DNA from: Igneacidithiobacillus sp041146875
GTDB taxonomy: Bacteria > Pseudomonadota > Gammaproteobacteria > Acidithiobacillales > Acidithiobacillaceae
Length of the DNA: 64,000 nt
Reading direction: 5' to 3'
Assembly (NCBI RefSeq): GCF_041146875.1
Contig: NZ_JBFRXP010000003.1
Span: 122,735-186,734, forward strand
A program made the translations under genes and the position numbers. Each line of letters starts with the position of its first letter. Position 1 is the stretch's first letter. Shown here piece after piece: positions 1-8,772 of this stretch. Below the pieces are notes generated by a model. The model was given only the letters and a program-made list of their open reading frames with translations, ran no database searches and was not told the DNA's origin.

Positions 1-185
1 TGCACGGCATTCCAAAAAACCGCATACCACTGGGTGATACGGTACGAGATAAAGACCATGAAGAGATTGAGGCCAATGATCAGGGCGAAGACTCCGCGCG
101 CCAACCACCGATCATCCGAACTTATCCAATAAGGCTTACTGATTTGCCAAAGATCGCGAAAAAATTCGCGATTGAACTGCCGCAT
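1..185 (-). CDS. SbmA/BacA/YddA-like ABC transporter, N-terminal fragment
   Basis: The gene runs off the left edge of the window and only its first 61 codons are visible. It starts at ATG 185. The fragment has a charged N-terminus rich in Phe, Arg and Asp (MRQFNREFFRDLWQISKPYW), then a first membrane segment around residues 35-55. This matches the start of the ABC_membrane_2 family, in which a permease resembling SbmA/BacA is usually fused to an ATPase domain (YddA type). Known members import peptides, bleomycin or cobalamin across the inner membrane. The ATPase domain lies outside the window, so the full architecture cannot be confirmed. It is divergent from the DsrE-family gene, with 92 bp between the starts. 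Confidence 0.6.
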   Translation of the reverse strand, partial: MRQFNREFFRDLWQISKPYWISSDDRWLARGVFALIIGLNLFMVFISYRITQWYAVFWNAV

Positions 186-277
186 ATGCGCTCCCCGCCA
201 CAATCCCCAAAAACCCAGCCCCAGGCGCAGAATTTGCTAATCTATGGGAGCCAATCGATATCGAAGAGGAGAATAGC

Positions 278-766
278 ATGGCCGAGGACAAAAACCATTC
301 ACGTCGCCGCTTTCTCAGCGGCTTAGTTGCCGCTGGCGCGGCATCGGCAGTGGCCGTAGCGGCACAAGGCCAAGGCATGGGTATGGGCATGATGGGCCCA
401 TCGAAGAACAAGGTAGTCTTTCAACTCAACCAATCCGACCCTGCGTATATTTTGGATATTTTACACAGTGCGGCGGTAGTGCTTGGGCATTACAACAACG
501 ACGTCGACATCGTCATCGATTGCTTTGGTCCCGGCATCTGGCTGCTAATCAAAGCGGAAAAAAACCACCAGCATTACGAGAAGTTCGTCGGTGAGCAGGT
601 TTCCAGCTTGCACATGTATGGCGTCACTTTTGCCGCCTGTGAACAAACCATGAAGACCATCAAGGTGACTAACGCCGACCTCATCTCAGAAGCAACGCCG
701 GTGTTCAGCGGTGCCGTCGAGCTGATCACTCTACAGCAGAAGGGCTACGCCTATATCGCGTGGTGA
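278..766 (+). CDS. Tat-exported DsrE/DsrF-family protein
   Basis: This 162-aa protein opens with a twin-arginine signal (SRRRFLSG, residues 8-15) and an Ala-rich hydrophobic stretch, so export of a folded protein to the periplasm is expected. A Met/Gly-rich linker follows. The rest has the DsrE/F-like fold pattern: hydrophobic strands, 'VDIVIDCFGPG', and a Cys in 'GVTFAACEQTM' where DsrE-type sulfur carriers have their conserved cysteine. A GAGGAG ribosome-binding site precedes ATG 278. The gene ends 7 bp before the convergent nitrilase-family gene. DsrE-family proteins bind or relay sulfane sulfur. A periplasmic sulfur-carrier role is an inference, supported by the rhodanese, thioredoxin and glutaredoxin genes close by. 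Confidence 0.75.
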   Translation: MAEDKNHSRRRFLSGLVAAGAASAVAVAAQGQGMGMGMMGPSKNKVVFQLNQSDPAYILDILHSAAVVLGHYNNDVDIVIDCFGPGIWLLIKAEKNHQHYEKFVGEQVSSLHMYGVTFAACEQTMKTIKVTNADLISEATPVFSGAVELITLQQKGYAYIAW

Positions 767-773
767 GGAAGGA

Positions 774-1583
774 TCAGAGGCGGCGGTGCTTGAGGGCTGG
801 CAGGCGCGCACATAGGGCTGCTATTTGACTCATGTCCAGCTCAGCCAGCGCGACGCTGGCGCCCTCTTCTTGTATTGCCAGGACCTGGCCCCACGGGTCG
901 ATGATCATGCTGTGTCCCCAGGTGTCCCGACCATTGGCGTGTTTGCCCCCCTGGTCGGCGGCCAGCACGAAAGCTTGGTTCTCGATGGCACGGGCGCGCA
1001 ACAGGGTTTCCCAATGCGCACGGCCGGTCTGTACGGTAAAGGCGCTCGGCACTACCAAGAATGTTGCACCAGCATACTGGCGATAAAGCTCGGGAAAACG
1101 CAGGTCATAGCAAATCGACAGACCAATCGAACCCCATGGGCTGGCGACTTGTATCGGCTTTGATCCTGGCGCGATGGTAGCCGATTCGCGATAGCTCTCG
1201 CCGTCCGCCAGGTCGACATCGAAAAGATGGATTTTATCGTAGCGCGCCTGCACTGTGCCTTGCGGGTCATAGACCAAGAGGCTGGCGTAGCAGCGCCCGT
1301 CAGGCGCGCGCAGAGGGATGCTACCGCCCAAGAGCCATATCCCATACTTGGCCGCCTGCGCTGCCAGAAAATCCTGGATCGGCCCACTGCCCTGATCTTC
1401 CATGAGCGCAAGTTTATCGGTGTCGCGTAACCCCATGTAGGCGAAATTCTCGGGTAACAGCAGCAACTGCGCGCCAGCAGCGCTGGCTTGGGCGATAAGG
1501 CCTGCCGCGGCTTGCAGATTTTCTTGCAGATCAGCGCTTGATACGGTCTGAATAACTGCACAAATCAATCTTTCACTTGCCAC
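774..1583 (-). CDS. Carbon-nitrogen hydrolase (Nit1-type, deaminated glutathione amidase-like)
   Basis: This 269-aa protein is a nitrilase-superfamily amidase. The catalytic triad is visible as Glu45 (LLLLPENF), Lys117 (YDKIHLFDV) and Cys158 (SICYDLRFPELYR). The 'DLRFPELYR' context and the length fit the Nit1/NitA branch, which hydrolyses deaminated glutathione to alpha-ketoglutarate and cysteinylglycine. It is the last gene of the minus-strand run and starts 21 bp after trxC. That position ties it to thiol metabolism and supports a glutathione-repair role over a general nitrilase. The exact substrate is inferred. Confidence 0.85.
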   Translation of the reverse strand: MASERLICAVIQTVSSADLQENLQAAAGLIAQASAAGAQLLLLPENFAYMGLRDTDKLALMEDQGSGPIQDFLAAQAAKYGIWLLGGSIPLRAPDGRCYASLLVYDPQGTVQARYDKIHLFDVDLADGESYRESATIAPGSKPIQVASPWGSIGLSICYDLRFPELYRQYAGATFLVVPSAFTVQTGRAHWETLLRARAIENQAFVLAADQGGKHANGRDTWGHSMIIDPWGQVLAIQEEGASVALAELDMSQIAALCARLPALKHRRL

Positions 1584-1604
1584 CGCGCAGCTCCTGGCTG
1601 ATGT

Positions 1605-2030
1605 TCAAACGCCTTGTCCAGCCAACCAGCGCTGGATATCGGCAGCACCCATAGCGCCGCTCTGGCGCGCAGCCTCGCGCCCCCCGCGGAACAATACCAT
1701 GGTCGGGATGGAACGAATCTGATAACGCGCCCCGGTCTGCCCATCCGCTTCGGTATTGACCTTGGCAAAGAGGCAACGCCCTTGCATCTGCTGTGCAGCT
1801 TGGGCAAAGGCTGGTGCCATCATACGACAGGGACCGCACCAGGGGGCCCAAAAATCGATGAGCACTGGCAATTCATTGCGCTCGATATAGCGTTGAAAAC
1901 CAGACCCTTGCAATTCCGGGGGATGGTCTGCAAAGAGCACTTGGTGACACTTACCACACTTGGGATGTTCCCCCAAGCGCTCCTTGGCGACCTGATTTAC
2001 TGCGCCACAATGGGGACAAACAATGTGCAT
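1605..2030 (-). CDS. trxC: Thioredoxin 2
   Basis: This 141-aa protein has the N-terminal zinc ribbon that distinguishes TrxC from TrxA: Cys5-x2-Cys8 and Cys25-x2-Cys28. A thioredoxin domain follows, with the active site WAPWCGPC (Cys65, Cys68) and the cis-proline region 'IRSIPTMVLFRGG'. TrxC is a cytosolic disulfide reductase often linked to oxidative stress. It lies 15 bp downstream of grxC and 21 bp upstream of the amidase gene. This fits one transcript with the rhodanese and pump genes, where it could release sulfane sulfur or reduce protein persulfides. Confidence 0.93.
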   Translation of the reverse strand: MHIVCPHCGAVNQVAKERLGEHPKCGKCHQVLFADHPPELQGSGFQRYIERNELPVLIDFWAPWCGPCRMMAPAFAQAAQQMQGRCLFAKVNTEADGQTGARYQIRSIPTMVLFRGGREAARQSGAMGAADIQRWLAGQGV

Positions 2031-2045
2031 TGGCTCGCTTCCCTT

Positions 2046-2306
2046 TCAACTCTGCAGTAGGAGATCCAGCTCTCCGCGCCGCTCCAGGGCCAACAGATCA
2101 TCGCAGCCACCGACATGGCGTTGGGCGATGAAGATTTGCGGCACCGTGCGCCGCCCGCCGGCTCGTTGCACCATCTCTGCACGTCGCTGCGGCTGTTGGT
2201 CGACCCAGATGACCTGTGCGGCCACATTTTTCTGTTGCAGCAACGCCAAGGCGCGTCGGCAGTAGCCGCAAGCATGGGTCGCGTAGACAATGACCTCGGC
2301 CATCAT
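2046..2306 (-). CDS. grxC: Glutaredoxin 3
   Basis: This 86-aa protein is a classical dithiol glutaredoxin with active site Cys13-Gly-Tyr-Cys16, the 'RRTVPQIFIAQRHVGGCDDL' glutathione-binding region and the usual family length. It uses glutathione to reduce protein disulfides and mixed disulfides in the cytosol. Two consecutive ATGs (2306 and 2303) both overlap the rhodanese stop codon, so translational coupling is likely whichever is used. Confidence 0.92.
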   Translation of the reverse strand: MMAEVIVYATHACGYCRRALALLQQKNVAAQVIWVDQQPQRRAEMVQRAGGRRTVPQIFIAQRHVGGCDDLLALERRGELDLLLQS

Positions 2307-2722
2307 TTTTCTACCGGCAGGCCCGCGCTACGCCAAGCCTGGATTCCGCCTTTGAGGCTGTAGACCTTCTGAAAGCCCGCCTTGTGCAGAATGGACGCCG
2401 CCCGTGCCGAACGCATCCCGCTGGCGCACTGGCAAATCACGTGATGCTCTTGGTGCTTTTCCAGATCTTTTAGGTACTTGCTCAGCTCGCCAACGGGGAT
2501 GTGCTTGGCTTGCGGCAAATGGCCGCGCGACCATTCGTTCTGTTCACGCACATCGATCACCAAGGCATCGTGCTGATTGATCAGCTGCACTGCGCGCTCC
2601 GGAGTAATCTCTTCTACTCCCGCCAGTTTACGGCTGAGAGGCCCCTTGAAGATCAGCACAAAAAAACCCAAGGCCAGCAAAAGCAGTGGCCAATGCGTAG
2701 ACAACTCCGCACCGATATTCAC
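2303..2722 (-). CDS. Membrane-anchored rhodanese-like sulfurtransferase
   Basis: This 139-aa protein has one N-terminal membrane segment (about residues 11-26) and then a single rhodanese domain. The active loop is CASGMRS with Cys99 as the predicted persulfide-carrying residue. The segment 'VIDVREQNEWSRGHLPQAKH' is the conserved rhodanese CH2A-like region. The enzyme would move sulfane sulfur between low-molecular thiols and protein cysteines at the inner membrane. With the adjacent DUF2892 protein it looks like a split version of E. coli YgaP, which fuses a rhodanese domain to two DUF2892 membrane helices. It overlaps grxC by 4 bp. Confidence 0.88.
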   Translation of the reverse strand: MNIGAELSTHWPLLLLALGFFVLIFKGPLSRKLAGVEEITPERAVQLINQHDALVIDVREQNEWSRGHLPQAKHIPVGELSKYLKDLEKHQEHHVICQCASGMRSARAASILHKAGFQKVYSLKGGIQAWRSAGLPVEK

Positions 2723-2725
2723 CCA

Positions 2726-2947
2726 TTATCTCCCGCAACTGGGGGCATCAGTCACCCCAAACTTATGCAGAATGTTGACCAACGGGCAGAAACCCGAAAT
2801 GCCGCTCTGCAACAGGTTGAAGCCCACAAAGAGAGTGAAGACCAGAAACCACTCGCTCACAAAGATCGGACTACTGGGCGCGCCGAGCACGACGCTGATC
2901 AATACGAAGGTACCGGCTACTACGCGAACCCAATTTTCTGTCGTCAT
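2726..2947 (-). CDS. DUF2892 (YgaP-type) inner-membrane protein
   Basis: This 73-aa protein is almost entirely two hydrophobic segments and begins 'MTTENWVRVVAGTFVLISV', followed by a 'GFNLLQSGISGFCPLVNILHKFG' type end (shown here as residues about 46-68 in pieces: GFNLLQSGIS, GFCPLVNIL). This is the DUF2892 signature, with a conserved Cys-Pro after the second helix. DUF2892 domains are found fused or next to rhodaneses and near sulfide-responsive regulators. The function is unknown, but a role in moving or holding sulfur species at the membrane is suspected. Only 3 bp separate it from the rhodanese gene and 1 bp from the RND gene. Confidence 0.82.
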   Translation of the reverse strand: MTTENWVRVVAGTFVLISVVLGAPSSPIFVSEWFLVFTLFVGFNLLQSGISGFCPLVNILHKFGVTDAPSCGR

Positions 2948-2948
2948 T

Positions 2949-5900
2949 TTAGGAAACTCCCTGCGTCTTGCGCTCCAAATGTCGTTCCCACAAGAAATAG
3001 AGCAGCGGGATCACGATCAGTGTCAACATGGTGGAGGCGAAAGTGCCAAAAATCAAGGACACCGCCAAACCGCCAAAGACTGGATCGCTCACCATGATCG
3101 CCGAGCCAAACATGATCGCCAGAGCAGTCAACAAAATCGGACGAAAACGCACGGCACCTGCCTCGATCACTGCCTCATCCAAGGGGTATCCCTCGCGCCG
3201 ATATTCAATAATGAAATCGATGAGCAGTAAGGAGTTGCGCACCACCACGCCGGCCAAGGCAATGACGCCAATCATCGAGGTAGCGTTAAACGGCGTGTTC
3301 AAGAGCCAATGACCGGGGAAAACACCAATCAAGGTCATCGGAATCGCGCCCATAACAATGATAGGCATGATAAACGACTGATAGTAGGCTACCAACATCA
3401 AATAGATGAAAACCAGCGCAACAATGAAGGCGGCGCCGAGGTCACGAAACACGTCCAGGGTCAGTCGCATATCGCCACCCCAGAGGATTTGGTAGTGAGT
3501 GATATCATGCGGTTGCGCGGGCATAAAGCCCAGATTACCGGTGTGCAGCTGCACCCCATCAAGGATCTTGCCGTTAAGTTCGTGGTTCAGGGTGTAGGTA
3601 GCATAAACCGGACTGGAGCCGAGCAGATCACCGGTCACATAGACTACATCGTGCTGATCGCGATCAAGGATCGGCTTGGCCGCCGTCGTTTTCTGGACCT
3701 CGACGATGCTCGACAACGGCACCTGCTGGCCCGACTGGTTACGGATGCGCAGACTGAGAATCTGCGATTCCCACGCACGCTCGCCGGGAGGAACACGGAG
3801 AATAATGTCCACCGGCTCCCGCGCACTGGAAACGGCAATGCTGCCAATCTTGGTTCCGGCGATATAGTCGTGCACCAGCTCCGCCACTTGCGCCGGGGCA
3901 ACACCCGCCAGCATCGCCTTTTCCGTCAGTACGTGGAGGCGATATTCGGGAACCGTGCCGGTGACCGTATCGTCGACATTGACCATGTCGTAAACCTTGC
4001 GGAAGCGTTGTTCGACTTGGCCGGCCAATTGGCGCAGCTTGTCATAATCCGGCCCGTAGAGCTCCGCCACCACCTGCGCCCGCACCGGTGGCCCTGGTGG
4101 TACCTCGAAGAGCTTGATTACCGTGCCGGGGAAGCGTTGCTGGAGGTTGGCAATTTTTTTGTAGATATCGACACCGATGGCGTGCGACATGGGTCGCTCA
4201 CTGCGCGGCACCAGATTGACCTGGATCTGCGCGTAATTGCTCCCCTTGCGCATCATGTCCCCGCGCACCAAACCGGCAAAATCGACCGGTGCCGAGCGCC
4301 CAACATAATTCTGGAAATTCTCGACATAGGGATTCTGCGCTAGGACTCGCCCCACATCCTGCACCACGCGACCCGTCTGCGCGAGTGCCGTGCCGGCCGG
4401 GGTATCGACCTGGATCATGAAATCACTGACATTGCCCGCTGGCAACATCTTCACATTGACGCCCAGGGCACTCAGCGGCCCATTCATGCCGGAAGGACGT
4501 ACAAACTGCCACGCTGGCATCAACATGGCCAAAAGCAGCAAGATGATAACGATCAGGAAAAAGAGATTCCGCCGTCCACCAGAACGCAGTAAGGGCGTGA
4601 AGATGCGCAAGTAAAAGCGTTGCAATGCATCCCGTTGCTCATGCCCATTTTCGGCTTGATACTCTTGGGTGTGACGTTCGGCCTTGCGCTGCAAAAAGCG
4701 ATAAGCGCCCCAGGGTACGACCGTATAGGCAAGCAGTACCGAGGCGATCATAGCGATAGGCACAAAGATCGGGATGGGCAGCATGAATGGACCCATCATG
4801 CCGGTGACGAAGGCCATCGGCACAAAGGCCAGAATCACCGCGAGCGTGGCAATATTGGTGGGATTACCGATCTCGTTGGTTGCCAATACCACTTTGTCGG
4901 CAAAGCTGCGTTTGCTACCTCCATGGCTGATGTGGCGATGGATGTTTTCGATTACTACGATGCCACCATCCACCAACAGACCAAGGGACAGGATCAAGGC
5001 AAAAAGGGTAATCCGGTTGATGGTTTGCCCAAGTAACCAACCAATGCCGAGAACCACGCCCAGGGTGAGAGGCACCGTAAGGATCACGATGCCAGCCTCG
5101 CGCCAGCCCAAAAAGATCAGCAGGATAATGGCCACTACACCGACCGCAATACTCAAGTGCTCGAAAAGCGTGCTCACGGAATCATCAGCGCGCGCGCCAT
5201 AGTCGCGGGTAATGGAGACGTGCACGCCCTGTGGAATCGCTTCGGCCTGCAGACGCTGCATTTTGGCTTTCAGAGCATCGGCAACCACCACCGCGTTGGT
5301 TCCGGGCCGTTTCGCCAAGGTAATGGTAACGGCTGGCATACTGCTACCCACCGGCAGACCCAAGCCATTGGCAGGGCCGGTGTTGTTGGTGACGAGCGTA
5401 TCCGTTTCCGCCGCCCCTTCTTCCACCCGCGCGACATCGTGCAGAAAAATCGGTCGGCCATTGTGAGAGCCGATGATGACGTCACCGACCGCCGTCGCCG
5501 AACCAAGCGCTGCATCCACGCGCAAGGGGATGCGTAGGTTGTCGGCGACAAGGTGGCCAGCGGGCATTACCAGATTGCTGCCTTGTAATGCCTTCTGCAA
5601 CTGCGCCAAGCTCACGCCGCTGCTGGCGAGTTTTTGTGGAGAAATCCAGATATTGACTGCCTGTCGGGCGCCACCAATCAACTCGGCGTTGGCCACGTCT
5701 GGCACATTCTGTAACTGATCCATGACGCGCATGGCCACCGCACGCAATTGCACCTGACTCAAATGCGACGAACTCAGGGTAACATCAAGGATCGGCACAT
5801 CGTTGATACCAATCGACTTAACCAGTGGCTGCATGGTGCCTGGTGGCATACGATCAATGTTACGGCTGAGTTGATTGTAGACCTCAAGCAGGCTCTTTTC

Positions 5901-6233
5901 CTCATTAGCCCCCACCTGAAACTGCACGGTAACGATCCCCATGTCGTTCACCGCGTAGCCGTAGGTATGGTGCACCCCAGGCAGAGAGGCCATCAGCGCC
6001 TCCAAGGGGCGCACCACGAGGTTGTGTACCTCTTCACTGTTAGAGCCGGGGCGCATAACGAAGATTTCCGCCGCCGGCACCACGATCTCCGGGTTGTACA
6101 GTCGGGGGGTCACCAACACCGCCATCGTCCCAAACAAGGCAATGGCAAGCATGATCAAAACGGTAATTTTGGAACGATAAAAGCCGCTAGCGAGCCGGCC
6201 AGCTAAGTTAAACTTCGGTTCCGCGTCAGCCAT
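2949..6233 (-). CDS. RND-family efflux pump, inner-membrane permease
   Basis: This protein of about 1094 aa has the full RND layout: an N-terminal helix, a large periplasmic loop, helices 2-6, a second loop, and helices 8-12. In the fourth helix the proton-relay site reads 'GLLVDGGIVVIENI', with Asp422 present but Gly in place of the second Asp of AcrB-type pumps. The drug-efflux signature is therefore only partial. Start ATG 6233 was chosen because GAGG lies at a good distance and it overlaps the adaptor stop by 8 bp. A GTG at 6248 is also in frame. The gene sits between its adaptor/TolC genes and the DUF2892, rhodanese and redoxin genes. The substrate is unknown. Export of sulfur compounds or electrophiles is an inference from this setting. 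Confidence 0.9.
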   Translation of the reverse strand: MADAEPKFNLAGRLASGFYRSKITVLIMLAIALFGTMAVLVTPRLYNPEIVVPAAEIFVMRPGSNSEEVHNLVVRPLEALMASLPGVHHTYGYAVNDMGIVTVQFQVGANEEKSLLEVYNQLSRNIDRMPPGTMQPLVKSIGINDVPILDVTLSSSHLSQVQLRAVAMRVMDQLQNVPDVANAELIGGARQAVNIWISPQKLASSGVSLAQLQKALQGSNLVMPAGHLVADNLRIPLRVDAALGSATAVGDVIIGSHNGRPIFLHDVARVEEGAAETDTLVTNNTGPANGLGLPVGSSMPAVTITLAKRPGTNAVVVADALKAKMQRLQAEAIPQGVHVSITRDYGARADDSVSTLFEHLSIAVGVVAIILLIFLGWREAGIVILTVPLTLGVVLGIGWLLGQTINRITLFALILSLGLLVDGGIVVIENIHRHISHGGSKRSFADKVVLATNEIGNPTNIATLAVILAFVPMAFVTGMMGPFMLPIPIFVPIAMIASVLLAYTVVPWGAYRFLQRKAERHTQEYQAENGHEQRDALQRFYLRIFTPLLRSGGRRNLFFLIVIILLLLAMLMPAWQFVRPSGMNGPLSALGVNVKMLPAGNVSDFMIQVDTPAGTALAQTGRVVQDVGRVLAQNPYVENFQNYVGRSAPVDFAGLVRGDMMRKGSNYAQIQVNLVPRSERPMSHAIGVDIYKKIANLQQRFPGTVIKLFEVPPGPPVRAQVVAELYGPDYDKLRQLAGQVEQRFRKVYDMVNVDDTVTGTVPEYRLHVLTEKAMLAGVAPAQVAELVHDYIAGTKIGSIAVSSAREPVDIILRVPPGERAWESQILSLRIRNQSGQQVPLSSIVEVQKTTAAKPILDRDQHDVVYVTGDLLGSSPVYATYTLNHELNGKILDGVQLHTGNLGFMPAQPHDITHYQILWGGDMRLTLDVFRDLGAAFIVALVFIYLMLVAYYQSFIMPIIVMGAIPMTLIGVFPGHWLLNTPFNATSMIGVIALAGVVVRNSLLLIDFIIEYRREGYPLDEAVIEAGAVRFRPILLTALAIMFGSAIMVSDPVFGGLAVSLIFGTFASTMLTLIVIPLLYFLWERHLERKTQGVS

Positions 6234-7299
6234 GCGCAGCCTCGGCACTCTCGATCTTGTCGCCGTTGTCGACCGCTTCGGTGTTGCTCACGACGATCCG
6301 CTCGCCAGCGCTCAAACCCGCGAGAATTTCCATTTGCTCACCAACAATCTGGCCCGGCCGGACCATGCGGTACTCGGCCACACCTTTCTGGTTGACCACA
6401 AAAACCCCAGGGATTCCCGCCCGGTTCAGCAGTGCCTCGCGGGGAATACGCAGGGTTGTCGTCACGCCCACCAGAGGAATCTCTACCTGCACGAAGGCCC
6501 CCGCCTGCACGTTGCTTTCCGCAGGCAAAACCAGCTTCACCAGATGACTATGCGTTATCGGATCGGCTACCGGTACCAAGTCTCGCACTGTCGCCGCCAG
6601 CGTCTTGCCGTCGTTGATCACGCTTAGCTGCTGGCCAACCCGGAGCGTCGCGAATGCCGCGCTACCCACACTGCAATCAATCTCCAGCTGCTGCGGATTC
6701 GCCAGGCTCAGGACGGGGTGACCAGGGGCTACCAAGTCACCATTTTGCATATATTTTTCTGTGATCACGCCAGAAAACGGGGCCGTTACCCGCGCATAGC
6801 GCAACTGGGCGGCGGCGCTGCCGGTGCCAGCTCGTGCGGCTGCTACCTGCGCTTTGGCCATCTGATACTGGCTCCGAACCTGATCCCACTGCTTCTGGGG
6901 AATGGCCTGGGCATCATAGAGCTTGTGGAAGCGATCGTAATTGGACTGCGCGTCGGCAAAATTGGCCTCGGCCTGCGCTAGGCCCGCCTGCGCCTGTGCC
7001 ACCTGATTGTCGACATCGGCCGGATCTACCTGAAAGAGTAACTGTCCCGCGCGCACCTGCTGCCCGACATGTACCTGCAAACCAAGCAGGTAGCCGCTCA
7101 AACGCGATCCCAGTTGAATCTGCTGGCTCGCCATAACCGTGCCAGGTACCGTCTCATAACCTTGTCCCTTGCCCGCTGCCAAGGTAAGGGTCTGTGCTTG
7201 CACAGATTTCTCTGCGGCAGCAGTATGCGGGGGCTTCTGGCCACAACCAGCCAAGCCCAGGCTCAAGACCATTCCGGCAATCAAAAGCTGCTTTCTCAC
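6226..7299 (-). CDS. RND periplasmic adaptor lipoprotein (membrane-fusion protein)
   Basis: This 357-aa protein begins with a lipoprotein signal ending in the lipobox LAGC (Cys about 19), so it should be anchored in the inner membrane facing the periplasm. It then shows the HlyD/AcrA order: a beta-barrel start, the lipoyl half 'LSGYLLGLQVHVGQQVRAGQ', an Ala/Gln-rich coiled coil of about 80 residues, the second lipoyl half 'VTAPFSGVITEKYMQNGDLV', and a C-terminal barrel. It links the RND permease to TolC. Its start overlaps the tolC stop by 4 bp and its end overlaps the permease start. Confidence 0.92.
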   Translation of the reverse strand: MRKQLLIAGMVLSLGLAGCGQKPPHTAAAEKSVQAQTLTLAAGKGQGYETVPGTVMASQQIQLGSRLSGYLLGLQVHVGQQVRAGQLLFQVDPADVDNQVAQAQAGLAQAEANFADAQSNYDRFHKLYDAQAIPQKQWDQVRSQYQMAKAQVAAARAGTGSAAAQLRYARVTAPFSGVITEKYMQNGDLVAPGHPVLSLANPQQLEIDCSVGSAAFATLRVGQQLSVINDGKTLAATVRDLVPVADPITHSHLVKLVLPAESNVQAGAFVQVEIPLVGVTTTLRIPREALLNRAGIPGVFVVNQKGVAEYRMVRPGQIVGEQMEILAGLSAGERIVVSNTEAVDNGDKIESAEAAHG

Positions 7300-8705
7300 T
7301 GCGATTCTCCCGTTGCTGGCGCACCCGTCAGCGTCTGCAAATCCATTTTGCCAATGGCAAGCAGGAGCGACCCGCGCTCTACTGCCTCTTCATACCGAGC
7401 CTTGACTAGCTCGGCGCGCGACTGGTCGAGTAATGCCTGGCCGTGCAAAAGTCCGGTGAGAGTCTCGACGCCATTCTCGTAGCGCAGACGTACCAGGCGC
7501 TGCGCCTCTTCACTCTGGCGCACCGCCAACTCCCGCGTCTTCACGCGCTGCGCGGCAAGCTGAGTGGCGAGGAGTGCTTTCTGCACTTGTAGCCGGGTAT
7601 CATCTTGCGCCCTCTGCAGGTTTGCCAGTGCCGCCTGCACCTTGGCCTGTGCGGTATCCATCTGCCCAGAGCGCGAAAAATCCAGTAGATTCCACTGAAT
7701 CTGGCCACCAACGGTATAAGAAGGCACCGCATTGCCCAAGGTCGTGCCATTCCATTCCTGCTTGGCCATGGCGTTGATATGGGGCAAATAAGCAGCATGG
7801 GCGACGCCAATGCCGGCTTGCGCGGCATGAACCTTTTCTTGCAGAGCACGAATACCCGGATTATTGGCGATCGCCTGCTGTTCCAGGGCATAGGCATCGC
7901 CGGCGGGCAAGGGAGGTTGCACTGCGGCACCCACATCCAAGGGGGTCGATATCGGCTTGGCAACCAGTAAGGCAAGGTTGGCACGCGCATTTGCGACCGT
8001 ATTCTTGGCTTGCTGCAGCTCGAGTGCCACTTCTTCTTCATGAACCTGCGCCGAGAGCAAATCGCTCTTGACTACGACGCCCTGATCCAACAATTGATGC
8101 GTGGTTTTTACATAGGCATCGGCGGCGTGCAACGCCTTTTCTGCCACCTCTTGACCCGACTTGGCAGCGATCAGCCCATCGTAAGCCTGCAGCACGGTAA
8201 AGATCAGTTTTTGTTGGGCGTACTGATCGCCTGCCTGTGCCGCCCGCAGCATAGCTTGCGCTTCGCTAATCCCACTGCGTACCGCACCACCGTTCCAGAT
8301 GGGTATGGCGAGAGAAATTTCCGTACCAAGATTGTGATAACCGCCAGGATGATCAAGGTTGTTGGGGCGGATATTCAGTGCTGCTGGGTTGCTCGGATTA
8401 AACTGGCCTGCTCCAAAGTCATTGAAAGTGGCAACACGCTGGGAGAGTTTCATGCCGAACACCGTGAGGGCATTGTTTGATTGCGCGCCAGAAAAACTCG
8501 CCGAAAGCTTCGGTAGCAGATTGCCCTGTGCCGAACTCACTGCTCCCTTGGCCTCCGCTGCTTGCGCTTCTGCGAGGAGTGCCTCGGGATTCCGTTGTTG
8601 TGCATCATGCACGCATTGTGCGAAATCAATGGCGTAGGCCGCCGGTACCGAAGCAAAGGCGAGTAATGCGGCAATGGTAGACACCCAAGGACGTCGGCGG
8701 TTCAT
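7296..8705 (-). CDS. TolC-family outer-membrane channel
   Basis: This 469-aa protein has a Sec signal (MNRRRPWVSTIAALLAF, cleavage after AYA) and the repeated OEP-type halves rich in Ala, Gln and Leu typical of TolC. Start ATG 8705 is preferred because AGGAG stands about 10 bp upstream and it gives a clean signal peptide. An in-frame start at 8753 would add residues with no signal character. It is the first structural gene after the putative operator region and is translationally coupled to the adaptor gene (4-bp overlap). It forms the outer-membrane exit duct of the tripartite pump. Confidence 0.92.
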   Translation of the reverse strand: MNRRRPWVSTIAALLAFASVPAAYAIDFAQCVHDAQQRNPEALLAEAQAAEAKGAVSSAQGNLLPKLSASFSGAQSNNALTVFGMKLSQRVATFNDFGAGQFNPSNPAALNIRPNNLDHPGGYHNLGTEISLAIPIWNGGAVRSGISEAQAMLRAAQAGDQYAQQKLIFTVLQAYDGLIAAKSGQEVAEKALHAADAYVKTTHQLLDQGVVVKSDLLSAQVHEEEVALELQQAKNTVANARANLALLVAKPISTPLDVGAAVQPPLPAGDAYALEQQAIANNPGIRALQEKVHAAQAGIGVAHAAYLPHINAMAKQEWNGTTLGNAVPSYTVGGQIQWNLLDFSRSGQMDTAQAKVQAALANLQRAQDDTRLQVQKALLATQLAAQRVKTRELAVRQSEEAQRLVRLRYENGVETLTGLLHGQALLDQSRAELVKARYEEAVERGSLLLAIGKMDLQTLTGAPATGESQ

Positions 8706-8772
8706 GCAGTAGCAACTCCTCTCGATCTTTTGATCTTCGCCAAAAGAGCACAAGGCGCCGAAGCGCCAAAGA

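Noticed and set aside
3309..4343. A 344-codon open frame antisense to the RND permease gene.
   Set aside because: It has no plausible ribosome-binding site, low-complexity His/Arg-rich sequence, and mirrors the reading frame of a clear RND gene.
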